NCBI GenBank assembly: GCA_951799425.1
Contig: OX637393.1
Location: 38,637,744 to 38,701,743, forward strand
Source of the DNA: Ilex aquifolium
Taxonomy: Eukaryota; Streptophyta; Magnoliopsida; Aquifoliales; Aquifoliaceae
DNA: 64,000 nt
Reading direction: 5' to 3'
Part shown: piece by piece, positions 37,596-48,423 of the stretch
Numbering within the stretch: the stretch's first letter is position 1
Layout: each line of letters opens with the position of its first letter
The notes under the pieces: model-generated
The model's input: the letters and a program-made list of their open reading frames with translations, nothing else
What the model was told of the DNA's origin: nothing
Database searches by the model: none
Position numbers and translations under genes: made by a program

Positions 37596-38309
37596 CTAAG
37601 TAAATGTACCGTTAATTTGTTGCTAATGGGGTTCGATGACCTGACCTCATTAAAATCCCTCAAGCGCATTGTTTGTGTTTTTGGTGTTTTTGAAAACTCC
37701 TCTTTTCATGTTTGCATTTTTACGCCTTGTTTTGGAAACAACTTTGCTTATAAAAAAACAAAAACACATTCCGAATGTGTTATTATTATTTTATTTTATT
37801 TTTGTAAAAAATGAAAACAAAAATAAAAAAAAATACAAACGCAACATTTATTACTTAAGTTGTTTGTTAAATGAACTTTAAAAATTAATTGAGCTAAAAC
37901 TCGGTTCATTTGGTAAATGGATAAACCTGAAGAACTTTCTCATAAAAATGAATCCCAAATTGATCATGAGCAATTCGGTTCATTTGCAGTCGTATTCTTG
38001 TATTGTGTTTATGCTTAATTTTTTTTTAATGATCAATCACTCGTTATAAATTCAAGTGAAACATACCATATTTAAGTAAATTCCTACTAATATGTGGTAT
38101 AGTTTTTTCATCCCTTTTGAACTAGTTTGGTTCGTTTCACCTAGCACAACTGTCATTCCATGGAAACCAAGGGTTCATTTTTAAAAAAAAATTATTTTCT
38201 TCACTAAATTAACAGAATAATTTCCTCCCTCCTATAATGATAATGCTTTTCTTGAATATATAATATGCATGTGAGTTGACACCAAGTCAAAATCTGCCCA
38301 CATAGTGTT

Positions 38310-38835
38310 CCATTTTGGCATGTCAATGGATCAGGTTTTGATCTAAATCCGAATAGTCGGATATGAATTTATAATTTTTATTGATTATCTGAATCCGAAT
38401 CCGAATCCGAATCTAAATCTAAATCCGTTATGTTATATTTAATGATTTGGATTTGGAATATCCAAATCCAATCTGTTAACAATCCAATCTGAATTGTATA
38501 TATAATTTCTATTTTTATATTTTATATCCCGTGAGTTTATATCCACCAGCATCTTTTCATCTCCCACATTTTTTTCCCACTATCTTCTTCTTTCCTATTT
38601 ATAACTAAAATTGAGGTTGACAAATTTAGTTTATGTTGCTTGTTCAGGCTTCAAATGAGTAAGCATTATAATTTTTTTTTTCATTGTACGGAATTGAATT
38701 TGTTACAATTTGTGATATATTTGTAGGTTGATTTTACTTAGTACATAAATGGATCGGATCGGATGGAATTGAATTTTTGGACCGAATATTCAAAAGTTAA
38801 TGAATTCGAATATGGATTGGTGTAGCCTACACTGA
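38310..38835. repeat. ATCCGAATCCGAA-rich repeat
   Basis: Tandem CCGAAT words near 38390-38425 and GGATCGGATCGGATGG near 38752 recur on opposite strands, bounded by GTCAATGGATC-like and GGATTGGTG-like ends. It looks like another eroded hAT-type non-autonomous element; termini are not exact. Confidence 0.4.
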
Positions 38836-39492
38836 TATCTAGTCAAGGTCTCCCAGATGTATAAATGTCTATAGAAAGAAAAAAAACCTAGCATCCATGG
38901 CACATTTCAACCTTGCCAACCCTGAAGTGGACTCCTGGTCATCTTGGGGTTCAAGCTGGTTGTCTCTAGCTACTTTTTCATTGTTAACTATTGGTTGTCA
39001 ATTTTAACATCAACTTGTCATGAAATTGAGAGGAAGTTATGGGTTCCTTCGATTCTAAATCGACCAATTCTGAGATTTTTTGTAGCAAACGCTTGTTATT
39101 GTGTTTGAGTTTTTTTTTTTTTTTTAATTCAAATTATAATCGGATTTATCCATAATATCAGTTTCAAAAATTAGTTAACACATATAAACTTGACTATACA
39201 TGATTTACTATATGCAAAACGAATTGGACACGTTACGAGTCTATTTTTTGTTATATCTAAATAGATTGTATATAAACTGGGTAAATTAGCATGTGACATT
39301 TAAATACGACACAAACTCAACCCAACACAACACAAAACTATTCATCGTAAGTCGCAACGGTTTTACCAACCCCAATACCGTTAAGTGGGCCATTTTTTCA
39401 CGGAAAGTTTGATCACTTTTTTTTTTTTTTTTTTTGACCAAGTGTTGAAAAAGTGTTATCTTTAGTTGTGTGGTGGGTTATGTTGCGTTTAC

Positions 39493-40227
39493 ATTTTTTT
39501 TTTTTTTTAGGAACAACGATAAAAATTTATTACTAAGGAATATCATAAAAAAGGAGAGGCATAACAAATTCGGGTGCCTGCTCCAACCATACAGTGCTAC
39601 TATTTAATGGTACTACAAAACGAGCTAACTCATGTGCTACTCTATTCCCATTACGACGAACTTCGGACATTTCAAAATAGCGAAAGCTTCTCGCTAAACT
39701 ATTAATGTCTAGTAAAATGGCTTCTAAAGGATCAAAATCTCCTTCACCACTTCTAATAGACTGCATGACCACTGTAGAATCCCCTTCCAATATAATTTCT
39801 ACTAATCCTTGCTGCCTTGCAAATTGGATCGCTATTTTTGCAGCAATAGTTTCTACTTTACGGATATCACAACTCACAACAAGTCTTTTGGTCAAGGCCC
39901 CAATAAAATAACCTCGGTCATCTCGTATAACAACTCCCACCCCTAAGACGTTTTGCTTTGAAAAAACCGCAGCATCGAAGTTAACTTTGAGTGTACCTGC
40001 CCTTGGGGGACACCATCCAGCGTTGAAATTTTGCGGAGGGCTACTACCAGCCTGATCTACTGCCTCTCTATACTGCCTGTAAAAATCAGCAGACTGTCTC
40101 TGCACTTCAACAGGATCCTAAACCATATTTTCAAATATCCGAAGATTCCTATTCCTCCATATAAACCAACACAGAGTGAGGAACAAAGAAAATTCATCCA
40201 AAGTAAGTACCTGATGGACATCACGCA
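39493..40227 (-). mobile_element. 5'-truncated L1-type LINE, 735 bp
   Basis: An exact 14 bp target duplication, TATGTTGCGTTTAC, lies at 39479-39492 and 40228-40241. The plus-strand poly-T at about 39494-39509 is the poly-A tail of a minus-strand copy. The insert contains only the 3' tail of a plant LINE: a short zinc-finger-side remnant and an RNase H domain. Typical plant L1 elements are about 6-7 kb, so more than 80 percent is missing, as expected of abortive reverse transcription. Confidence 0.9.
39533..40105 (-). CDS. LINE-encoded RNase H domain (partial ORF2)
   Basis: This is a 190-codon open frame from a Met to a stop near 39533. It is the C-terminal RNase H of a plant L1 ORF2, which would degrade RNA in RNA-DNA hybrids during retrotransposition. 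Likely catalytic positions are visible in order: Asp in LKVNFDAAVF, Glu in RKVETIAAKIA, Asp in ILEGDSTVVMQ, and the late RRNGNRVAHELARF motif. Upstream, in another frame, LYGGIGIFGYL-type residues belong to the linker. The frame is uninterrupted, but it lacks endonuclease and reverse transcriptase and has no own promoter, so it is most likely inert. The Met at 40105 is simply the first in the fragment. Confidence 0.75.
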   Translation of the reverse strand: MQRQSADFYRQYREAVDQAGSSPPQNFNAGWCPPRAGTLKVNFDAAVFSKQNVLGVGVVIRDDRGYFIGALTKRLVVSCDIRKVETIAAKIAIQFARQQGLVEIILEGDSTVVMQSIRSGEGDFDPLEAILLDINSLARSFRYFEMSEVRRNGNRVAHELARFVVPLNSSTVWLEQAPEFVMPLLFYDIP

Positions 40228-40487
40228 TATGTTGCGTTTACTGTTTGGAGGAAAAGAAAACACATAGGTGAAAAGTTACCGTTTGCTTTCGCCGGCCGTG
40301 GATAATTTAATATTTTTTCTGTTAATTTTGCAAGTTAAAATGACGGCAAGTCTCTGATGGGTTTGAATATATTGTCATTCACCATTTTATAAAGGGTAAA
40401 TATCTTATAGATACATTGACTATTACATAAATTTGGCATTGTTCTCCAATGTTAGTTTATCATATAGTTTAGGGATATGCTTCGAAG

Positions 40488-40845
40488 AAGTTGAGAGATC
40501 AATTTAAACTCACGTTCAGTCATAAAAAAATTTAACTCGAGCTCAACCCAATTGAACCTTTGATCTGAATATTGCATTTGGTTAGATTTTTAATTCCCAT
40601 TGAACCCAAATTACATAACTCAAGTTGAAATTAATTCAATTCTCGGGTTTAAGTTCAAATTCAATTCGAGTTTAATTTTTAAGTTATACAACAAAGGTTT
40701 CAATTCAAATCCAATCGAATTCAATTCCCAATTAATCAAGTTGAATCGGATTAGTGAATTTGAGATGAATTCTAATTGAGTTTTGAGAACCTAAGACCCA
40801 ATCCAAGTACTACCCGAATTTAAATAGGGCTATGTTTTTTTTTTT
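40488..40845. repeat. GAGTTGAATT/AATTCAATTC-rich repeat
   Basis: Words such as AACTCGAGCTCAACCC, AATTCAATTC and GAATTCAATTCCC recur on both strands, ending in a poly-T run (40830-40852). This is similar in flavour to the interior of the hAT element at 2541. No exact ends were found. Confidence 0.35.
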
Positions 40846-43592
40846 TTTTTTTTGCCTAAACACAAATGAGCACCGAAATTCTCTGCTCAATAACTAAACA
40901 TCTTCAGTTAGATTCAAATTGACCCATTCAAATTTCAATCATGATTGATTGTTAGATTTTTCATCAAGTGCAAGCATTCAAGGTATCTTAAAAATGGCAT
41001 TTGAAGGGCAAAGGAACTTGTTCTTGGCACTAATCTTTATTTTGGTAAACAGTTGGTTCTGTTATGGTTGTTGGAAACCAGAAAGGGCAGCTCTCTTGGA
41101 CCTCAAATCTTCCATCAACTACCCAAATGGCAACTTATATACTGAAAAGACCTTCTGATGCACAGGATTTATAACTCCAATGTTTGACTCCTCAACCTAT
41201 TATACATAGTTTGGTGCTTGCATAAAATGGGAACAAAAAAACTTCTCTTTATAACTTTCACTTCTTATGTTGTGGATATCTTGTATTTCATTCCAATCAA
41301 TACATGATCTGACATAAAACCATTTAAATCGTAATAGAAATATTTCCTGAGCATTAGTACAAGAGATGATGATAGAGTGGACATTCATTCTCTTACTTCC
41401 TCCGTCGACTTAAGCTTTTAAACCGAACAACGTAGTCTCTTCCAGTTTTGCTGTTTGTTTCTGATATATTCCATAAAACCAGATCACAACGACATATCAA
41501 TGAAATCAAAGCAGAAAAGCACATAACACAAAAAATTACATGTTTTATTTCAAAAATTTGCATTCATGTGCACCAAGCGAATCAACTTAAGTTCTGTAGA
41601 AAAGATGCAGATTGTAAATAATTCTCCCAAAACGAACACAAGAGAATGGATGATCAAAACTGCCATGGATATACAACAATAAGAGAACACCATACCATTG
41701 TTTACCATCTAAATTAGATTTCCAAATTCCAATAAAAAGAGACCAGCTTTCTAAAGAATTTTATATCAAAAAGGGTACAAAGTACAAATAAGAGCAAAAT
41801 GCAAGATATCGACAACAATCTCTTTTTTCTTATAAGTTTAGATTCACATTTTCAGAATTCATAAGAAACTAAGAATAGTCTTCATGTTCATGCAAGTTAC
41901 TAATTACACTGTTCTGATGCTTGTGGACAGAACTAACTAAACTGATAAGCTTGAAGCAGCTAGATATTAGTAACAATGCAATCAGAGGCTTCATACCAAT
42001 GAAAGGTATCAAAAATTCATTTCTTCTGCAGAGGAAAATTTGTGACCTGTTGATCACAAAAAAGAGATTAAACCATTTCAGTCTCTGCATGTTTGCAAAG
42101 ACTACAAGGATCAAGCAATCTAGAGGTCATCAATTTATCTGGCAATCTCTGTGATAATAGCATACTATCATCACTTAGTGGACTTTCATCTATCAATTAC
42201 ATAAATTTAGCAAACAACCAGTAGACTGGATCAGTTCATATAAAAGGTCACTTTCACTCCATCATATTTTTATTTCCCATTTCAAAATAAATACTATTGG
42301 AAATCCAATCGTCCATTTATAGCTGTGAGAAGCAGACCTACCAATGAACTGGATTTTAATTGATCTGAATCTTGAACAAATTTCAATTTCAAAATTCATA
42401 GGCAAATTAATCAAAAATCAAAAGTTTTAACTAAAAATCTTTATCCGAGCCAAATAACTTAATTAAGCAGTATTTTTGAAAAATTACATCTGAATTTCAA
42501 CTCAATTTCATCATGTATATTTGTACATAAATAGAATTTGGATCAGACTATAGTCGGGTGTAAAATCCTATGCCGTGAATATATGGTATAATAAATTCAG
42601 ATTTGAATTATTAATCAAAGAAACCAATCTAAATCCAACTTATTTGATTCGGAATCGAATTAAAATCCGATTCATTGACAGACGTGGTAATAACTATTAA
42701 TTCATATCTTCCCCCCTACATTCTTGCCTATATCCAGCGCTAGAAGCAATGCATAACTTGGAGGAGTTGGACATGAGCTCCGAGGTCCACAGATTCATGA
42801 TTCTTGAAGGTGAATGATCAACAATTAGTATCATTCTATGTATGTTATCACAACTATCACCTATGCTGACAAACCAGTTCCCTGATTCTCTCTTTTTCAT
42901 CCGAGGCATCGAAAACCTGAGCCCGCTGCAAGTGCTACACCTCAACAGCATTGCCTTCAATGCCAGCAATCTGCTGCAGTCATTGAGGGCATTTTCAGCC
43001 CTGAAGACCCTCTATTTTCAATCTAGCAAGTTTGAAGGAACAATTACTGTTCAAGGTATGTTGACGAGTAATAGTAAAGAAATGAATCACTCACATGGCA
43101 TTTCAATACTTATCCACTTCAAGATTTTCTGTGTTCTACTGTTCGTGCTTCTTCCTAATACATATTACTTGTTTCATTTGAATAGAGATTTACAACCATA
43201 GCAATTTGGAGGAGTTGATTATGGATTACTCTTCTCTTGATAAGAACTTTCTTCAAGGAATAGGTGGGATGACTTCCCTTTAGGTCCTATCTTTGTTCAG
43301 CTGTGGCCTCAATGGCACCCTACCAGTTCAAGGTAAAAGTTTGATCCTTCAAAGTGATTTTGCTTGTGCATGACCTTGTAAATATTTGAGCTCTAATCTT
43401 GCAGGGCACTGATTCAGTGTTAATTCTTGGATTAGTATCTTCAATTCCTCATTCTTTCTAGCATAAATATCTGAAATTTTCCTAGATTCCTTTTCTAGCT
43501 AAAAAGTTAGTAAAAGCAATTAAGCCTAAGAACTATTCAACTGATTTTTTATACAGGCTCTTTCTGCTTCTGTTTCATTTCTGGGTCCTGAT

Positions 43593-44111
43593 TTGTTTTT
43601 TATTACAGTTGTGTATGCTAGTTGTGAGTTGTTGTTCAGAAGATCTCTATGGTTGCATTTGCAGTCAGTGGCTTCTTCTTATAGGATGCCCTGGATGCTG
43701 ATGGGAGATTTTAATACTATTTTGTCTTCGTCTGAGAGATTGGGAGGTGCTTATCCCTCCACAGTTGCTATGGAGGAGTTTGGGGAATGTATGAGATCTG
43801 AAGGTTTGATTGACTGTGGGTTCGAAGGGAGTAGTTATACCTGGTGTAATAATCATCAGGATAACACAAGAATGTGGCAGAGACTGGATAGGGTTTTCAT
43901 TAATAATAGTTGGAATGACAGATTTGAGAGTAGTCAGGTGATTCATTTGGCAAGGGGATCTTCAGATCACTGTCCTTTGTTGATTAGGATTATGGAGACA
44001 GGGATGCAGCAGAGAGTATCCTATTCAAGTTTTTGGATATGTGGGCTGAAGATGAGTCTTTTTTGGCCTTGGTTTCTGCCAATTGGAGTGGGAGTTATTC
44101 AAGCAATCTGA
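43593..44111 (+). pseudogene. LINE ORF2 endonuclease, C-terminal part
   Basis: This is the second half of an AP-like endonuclease, the enzyme that nicks target DNA. It shows VVYASCELLFRRSLW, then PWMLMGDFNTILSSSE (catalytic Asp and Asn of GDFN), TWCNNHQDNTRMWQRLDRVF and the terminal SSDHCPLLI with its catalytic His. The N-terminal part with the first catalytic Glu is missing through 5' truncation. The frame is lost near 44110. Confidence 0.8.
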
Positions 44112-44348
44112 TTGAAAATTTACTTTTGAAGTTGAAATTTCTTAAAGTTCATATTAAGGAAATGGAATAAAGAAGTTTTTGGGAATATTTTTTAAAACTT
44201 AAAGGAGCAGGAGTTGGTATTATGTAATGCCGGAAAGGCCTTGGAGCTTGATTATTCTGAAGCCAATGTTTTGTGTCTTGAAAATGCTAGAAACAATCTG
44301 GAAAATACTCTAAGGTTAGAGGAGTAGTATTGGAGACAAAAGACAAAT

Positions 44349-46082
44349 GTGAAATGGGCTCTTGAAGGGGAGAGGAATACGAAGTTCTATCATGCCATTG
44401 CTAAGGGCAAATCAGTAAGCAATAGAATAAGGAGAATTAGGGATGATAAGGGTGTACGGTTGGATTCAGATACTGAGATAGCAGATCAAGCTGTCTCATT
44501 TTGTGCTTCTTTATACAAATCTGAAGCTCATGAATTAGAGGAGGAATTATTTGATGTTATTCCGAAACTGGTAGCTGATTCTGATAATGAACACTTGACT
44601 GATTTGGCTTCAATGGCAGAAGTGAAAGGGGTGGTCTTTTCGATGTCAGTTGAGAGTGCCACTGGAGTGGATGGTTATTGTGGAAAGTTTTTTCAGGTAG
44701 CTTGGGATGTGATAAAGGATGATTTGCTTGTGGCTGTGAATTGTTTCTAAGGGGAGGGTCTCTACCGAGATGTGTGAATGCAACATTGTTGGCTCTTATT
44801 CCTAAGAAATTGAACCCTGGTTTTTTTATTGAGTTCATACCGATTAGTTTATGTAATTTCTTGTACAAAATCTTTACTAAGTTGCTGGCTAACAGGTTGG
44901 CTGTGTTGTTGCCTAGCTTAATTTCTGAACCTCAGCATGGTTTTGTAAAGGGGAGGAGTATAGGGGAGTGTATCTCTTTAGCTCAGTTTATGGTGGGGGA
45001 GCTTGATAGAAGGGTGGAGGCAGGGAATGTGATAATGAAGATAGATATGATGAAGGCTTATGACAGGATTGAATGGAGTTTTTTGAAAAAAGTATTGACA
45101 TGTTTTGGCTTTTCAGACCTTTTTGTGTCTGTGATTGGAAATTGTTTGTCCAATCAGTTCTTTTCGGTGAGTCTGAATGGTTGTAGGTATGATTTTTTTC
45201 CTGCTTCGAGGGGATTGAGGCAAGGAGATCCCATATCTCCTTTGCTCTTTATATTGGTAGAGGAGGTGCTTAGCAGGGGGCTAATGAAAATGTTTGAAGA
45301 ACGTAGTATAAAGAGTTTTCATAGTGGAACAGGGGCTTTGTTGGTATCTCACTTGCTGTTCGCAAATGATACTCTGTTATTTTTGAGGGGGAATAAGAAG
45401 TCGATGAAAAATTTGATGCTTTTTTTGGGTAACTATGAGATGAGTTCTGGTCAGAGGATTAGTAAACCAAAAAGTTCTCTAATTTGTTCTTCGAAAATTC
45501 CCCAAGGAAGGAGATTGGTGTTGTCCAGATTGGCTCATGTTCCCCTGAAGGATTGTCCTTTTACATACTTGGGGTGTCCTTTGATTAGGGGAAGAATGAG
45601 ACTTAGAGATTTTGAAGACTTGATTTTGAAATTTAAAGCTAAATTGGAAGGGTGGTATGCAAAGATGTTGTCGAACATGGGAAGGTTGGTGTTGGTACAG
45701 TCTGTTTTGAATGCTGTCCCTGCACACTTGTTGTCATGTCTGAATCTGCCTAAAGGGATTATTGCAAGGTTAAATTCTCTTATGGCTTCATTCATATGGT
45801 CTGGAAAAGCAGGAGTTAGAAAGAGACATGGTTTCTTGGAATAATATTACTAAACCAAAGCAAGAAGGGGGTTTGGGGATAAGAAGGTTTGAAGACATTC
45901 AGGCAGCTTTTAGGATGAAACAGGTGTGGGGAATTCTGAAAGGGCATTCTCTTTGGGCGAAGGTTTTTTCTACTAAATATTTGAAGGGATTGCATATGTT
46001 AAGATGCAGTAGTTGTGGGAAGGATAAATTTTTTAAGGTATTGAAACCTTGGTTTTTCTTAGTCTTGGAGAATGTTCAGTAA
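44349..46082 (+). pseudogene. LINE ORF2 reverse transcriptase
   Basis: Pieces in shifting frames (44349-44750, 44741-45844, 45828-46082) give a non-LTR reverse transcriptase. Visible blocks are ISLCNFLYKIFTKLLANRL, QHGFVKGRSIGECISLAQF, motif A MKIDMMKAYDRIEW, motif B GLRQGDPISPLLFIL and motif C LLFANDTLLFL. Motif C should read FADD, so the first catalytic Asp has become Asn. YLGCPLIRGR follows. Two frameshifts (near 44745 and 45835) and the motif C change show it is dead. Confidence 0.85.
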
Positions 46083-46100
46083 CTTGTTGGAAATGGTGCT

Positions 46101-48257
46101 GTGGTGGATTTTTGGTGTGACAGATGGTTGGACTCAGGTCCCTTATTGAATAAAATTGATGGGATTCCCTCTAATTTTCCCAAGATTGGTGAAGTTTTTA
46201 GAGATGGGAGTTGGCAGTGGCAAGAGTTAGGGTTTGTGCTTCCAGATCATTTGAAAGCAGAAATTGTTAATGCTGGGATTTGTCTTATTGATAAATCAAA
46301 TAAGTTAGTATGGAGGCTGGAGACTGTTGGGGATTTTTCTGCTAAATATGCATGGCAGTTAGTGAGGGATGTTGTGCCTGAAAATAGGGTTGCTGCTACT
46401 GTTTGGAAGCAATCAGTGCCACCCAGTGCAAAGTTATTTGGGTGGAAGATATGTAGGGATGTGGTTCTTATGGATTCATCCATTCAGAAAATAGGAGTGA
46501 GCTTGGCAAGTAGATGTTCTTTGTGCTTGAAGGGAGTGGAATTTGGGCCTCATTTGTTTGTGGATTGTGAATTTTCTCATAAAGTATGGATGAAATTATC
46601 TGCTATATTCGGTTTTCAGTTGGTGAGAAATGAGGGCCCTATGTTGAGAATGATGAGGTTGGTTAAAATTTTTAAGAAGCAATCTCTAAGCAATATTTTG
46701 CTTAGAGGTTTGGGGGTGGTGGTTTACTGGCAGCTATGGAGAAAAAGGTGTAGGAGAGTTTTTGATGGAAATTCTCAATCGGTTCATTTTGTTTTTCTGA
46801 GAATATGCTCTATTCTCAGATTGCAGTTTTTTGGAGTTAAGCCTAAGGCTCCAGAAGTATTGGCTGGGAAGCAAATTTTGAGGGATTTGAAGGTAGAATC
46901 CTATGAGAGAATTGAGGTGAGATGTTTATGGATTGGTTGGTCTCCTCCTGTGGATGGAGTGTTAAAATTGAATGTAGATGGTGCTTCAAAAGGTAATCCA
47001 GGAAGAGCAGGAGGGAGGGTTGTGGTGAGAAATCAATGGGGTCACATAGTTCTTACTGCCTCTTATTTTTATGGAGAGTGCACTAATATGGAGGCAGAAC
47101 TGCGTGCTTTGCGAGATGGTTTGCTTCAGTGTTATTTAAGGCGTAAAGCGAATCGAAGCGAACCGGTCTCTTGAGGGCCTACGCGAGAATCGAGAAGCGA
47201 AGCGAGCGCTTCATCGAAGCCGAACAATATAAAAAATAAGCAAATATTTTAGTTTGCTACTTTGATTACTCATAAATATTTAAGTTTTAACTTTACAAGT
47301 ACAAAATATTTAAATGCAACCAAAATAATAAACATCAACAAATTTTAAATAGACAAGATATTAAATATTGAACATTATTGTATTATAAAAATAATCAATT
47401 AACATAATCACATCATCTAAATGTAAAACTAGCAAATGTGAGTTCGACTTCCACCGTGATTAATTAATATCACCACTAAATAGAGCACTCACAAATTGAT
47501 TAATCAAATAGAACATATAACAAATTGATTAACTAAGCAAATTAATTAACAAGAACATTCACATCAAAACTGAGCATTCAACATCATCTAATCATAATAA
47601 GACAGATTGTCATATGATACTGTTAGATGAATCAATCAATTTATTTTATATAGATACACATATAACATCATCTCTGTTAGGGTTTGGTTAATGTTAAGGA
47701 AGAAGAAGAAGGAGGGGGACAGAGGAGGAGGAGGAAAAAATAAAAAAACTACAGTCAGGCGTCCGCTTTTCTCGCTTGGCTCGCTTCTTCGCTTCGTCGC
47801 CTAGGCTCGCTTTTTCCACGCTTTACTTAACCTCGCTTCGCCTGGATATTCAAGGAAACCAAGTCTCGCTTTGCTTCGCTTCTTGCCTAGGCGCTCACCT
47901 AGGCTCGCTTTTCACAACACTGGTTTGCTTCTAAATGAGAAATATGGGTTATTGGTGTATCAATGTCAGATTGAGGCAGATTCAGAAGTGATGGTGGGGA
48001 CGGTTTTGAAAGGGCATTTGAGAGCTTGGAAGTACTGGACTCTGCTGAGGCAGATTTTGAGCAGACATAAGTTCAGTTTGACTCATGTCTATAGGGAAGT
48101 AAACTGTGTGACAGATTTTTTTGCGAACCTTGCTGTCTTGAATGGTTTCTCGACTGATTTCTCCCCTTCACTGAGCATTCCTGTTCAGGCGAAGCTATTG
48201 ATTCTGCGTGACCAGCAGGGGTGTAGGATACTGTATAGGAAGTTGATACGAAGATGA
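46101..48257 (+). pseudogene. LINE zinc-knuckle region and RNase H, split by hAT
   Basis: The first part (46101-47126) carries the post-RT region with CSLCLKGVEFGPHLFVDC, a Cys-rich knuckle. It continues to the RNase H start LKLNVDGASKGNPGRAGG and MEAELRALRDGL. The frame is cut by the hAT element at 47127 and resumes at 47931 (LNEKYGLLVYQCQIEADSEV, then FSLTHVYREVNCVTDFFA) to a stop at 48255-48257. Both flanks remain in the same domain order, so the RNase H was contiguous before the hAT insertion. Confidence 0.8.
47127..47922. mobile_element. Non-autonomous hAT element nested in the LINE, 796 bp
   Basis: An exact 8 bp target duplication, GTTTGCTT, lies at 47119-47126 and 47923-47930. The ends are CAGTGTTATTT at the left and CACAACACTG at the right. 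The subterminal regions are dense in GCGAAGCGA and CGCTTCGC words: direct copies at 47150-47215 and inverted ones at 47765-47910. The middle is AT-rich. It has no transposase. The clustered GCGAAGC repeats are probably transposase binding sites, as in other hAT elements. Confidence 0.9.
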
Positions 48258-48423
48258 GGAGAATGGAGTGTTTTTGCAAAGGATGTTTAGTGTTGAATTT
48301 TTTTCTGATTGTATTCTTTTTGTAAAAGGCAGGCCTGTCTGCTTTTTCTTACCTTGTAAAATTTTTGAGATATGAAATAAAGTGTTGATTTTTTTTCTTA
48401 AAAAAAAAAAAATTGTTATACAG

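Larger units (their letters stand above)
36184..37850. mobile_element. Possible TIR element carrying gene-like sequence
   Basis: The left boundary GGGTCTGTTAGGTAAC followed by GTTTTTGTGTTTTT, and the right boundary read inward as TGTTGCGTTTGTATTTTTT, are loosely inverted and resemble Harbinger-type termini, but no exact target duplication was found. Inside are an internal duplication (AGCTATAATTCTTAAGATTTC at about 36436 and 37043), a CA-rich run and a GC-rich promoter-like patch. Class and ends are uncertain. Confidence 0.3.
43560..48415 (+). mobile_element. 5'-truncated L1-type LINE in RLP-B intron
   Basis: An 11 bp target duplication, TTATACAGGCT, lies at 43549-43559 and 48416-48426. A poly-A tail lies at about 48400-48412. 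The copy starts inside the endonuclease domain and keeps, in order, the end of the endonuclease, reverse transcriptase, zinc-knuckle-like region and RNase H, spread over shifted frames. Without the nested hAT element (47127-47922) it is about 4.06 kb. The target site is the 3' splice junction of an RLP-B intron, so the acceptor is duplicated at both ends. Confidence 0.9.

Noticed and set aside
45479-45795. Minus-strand frames opposite the LINE reverse transcriptase
   Set aside because: Shadow frames of the well-supported plus-strand reverse transcriptase.
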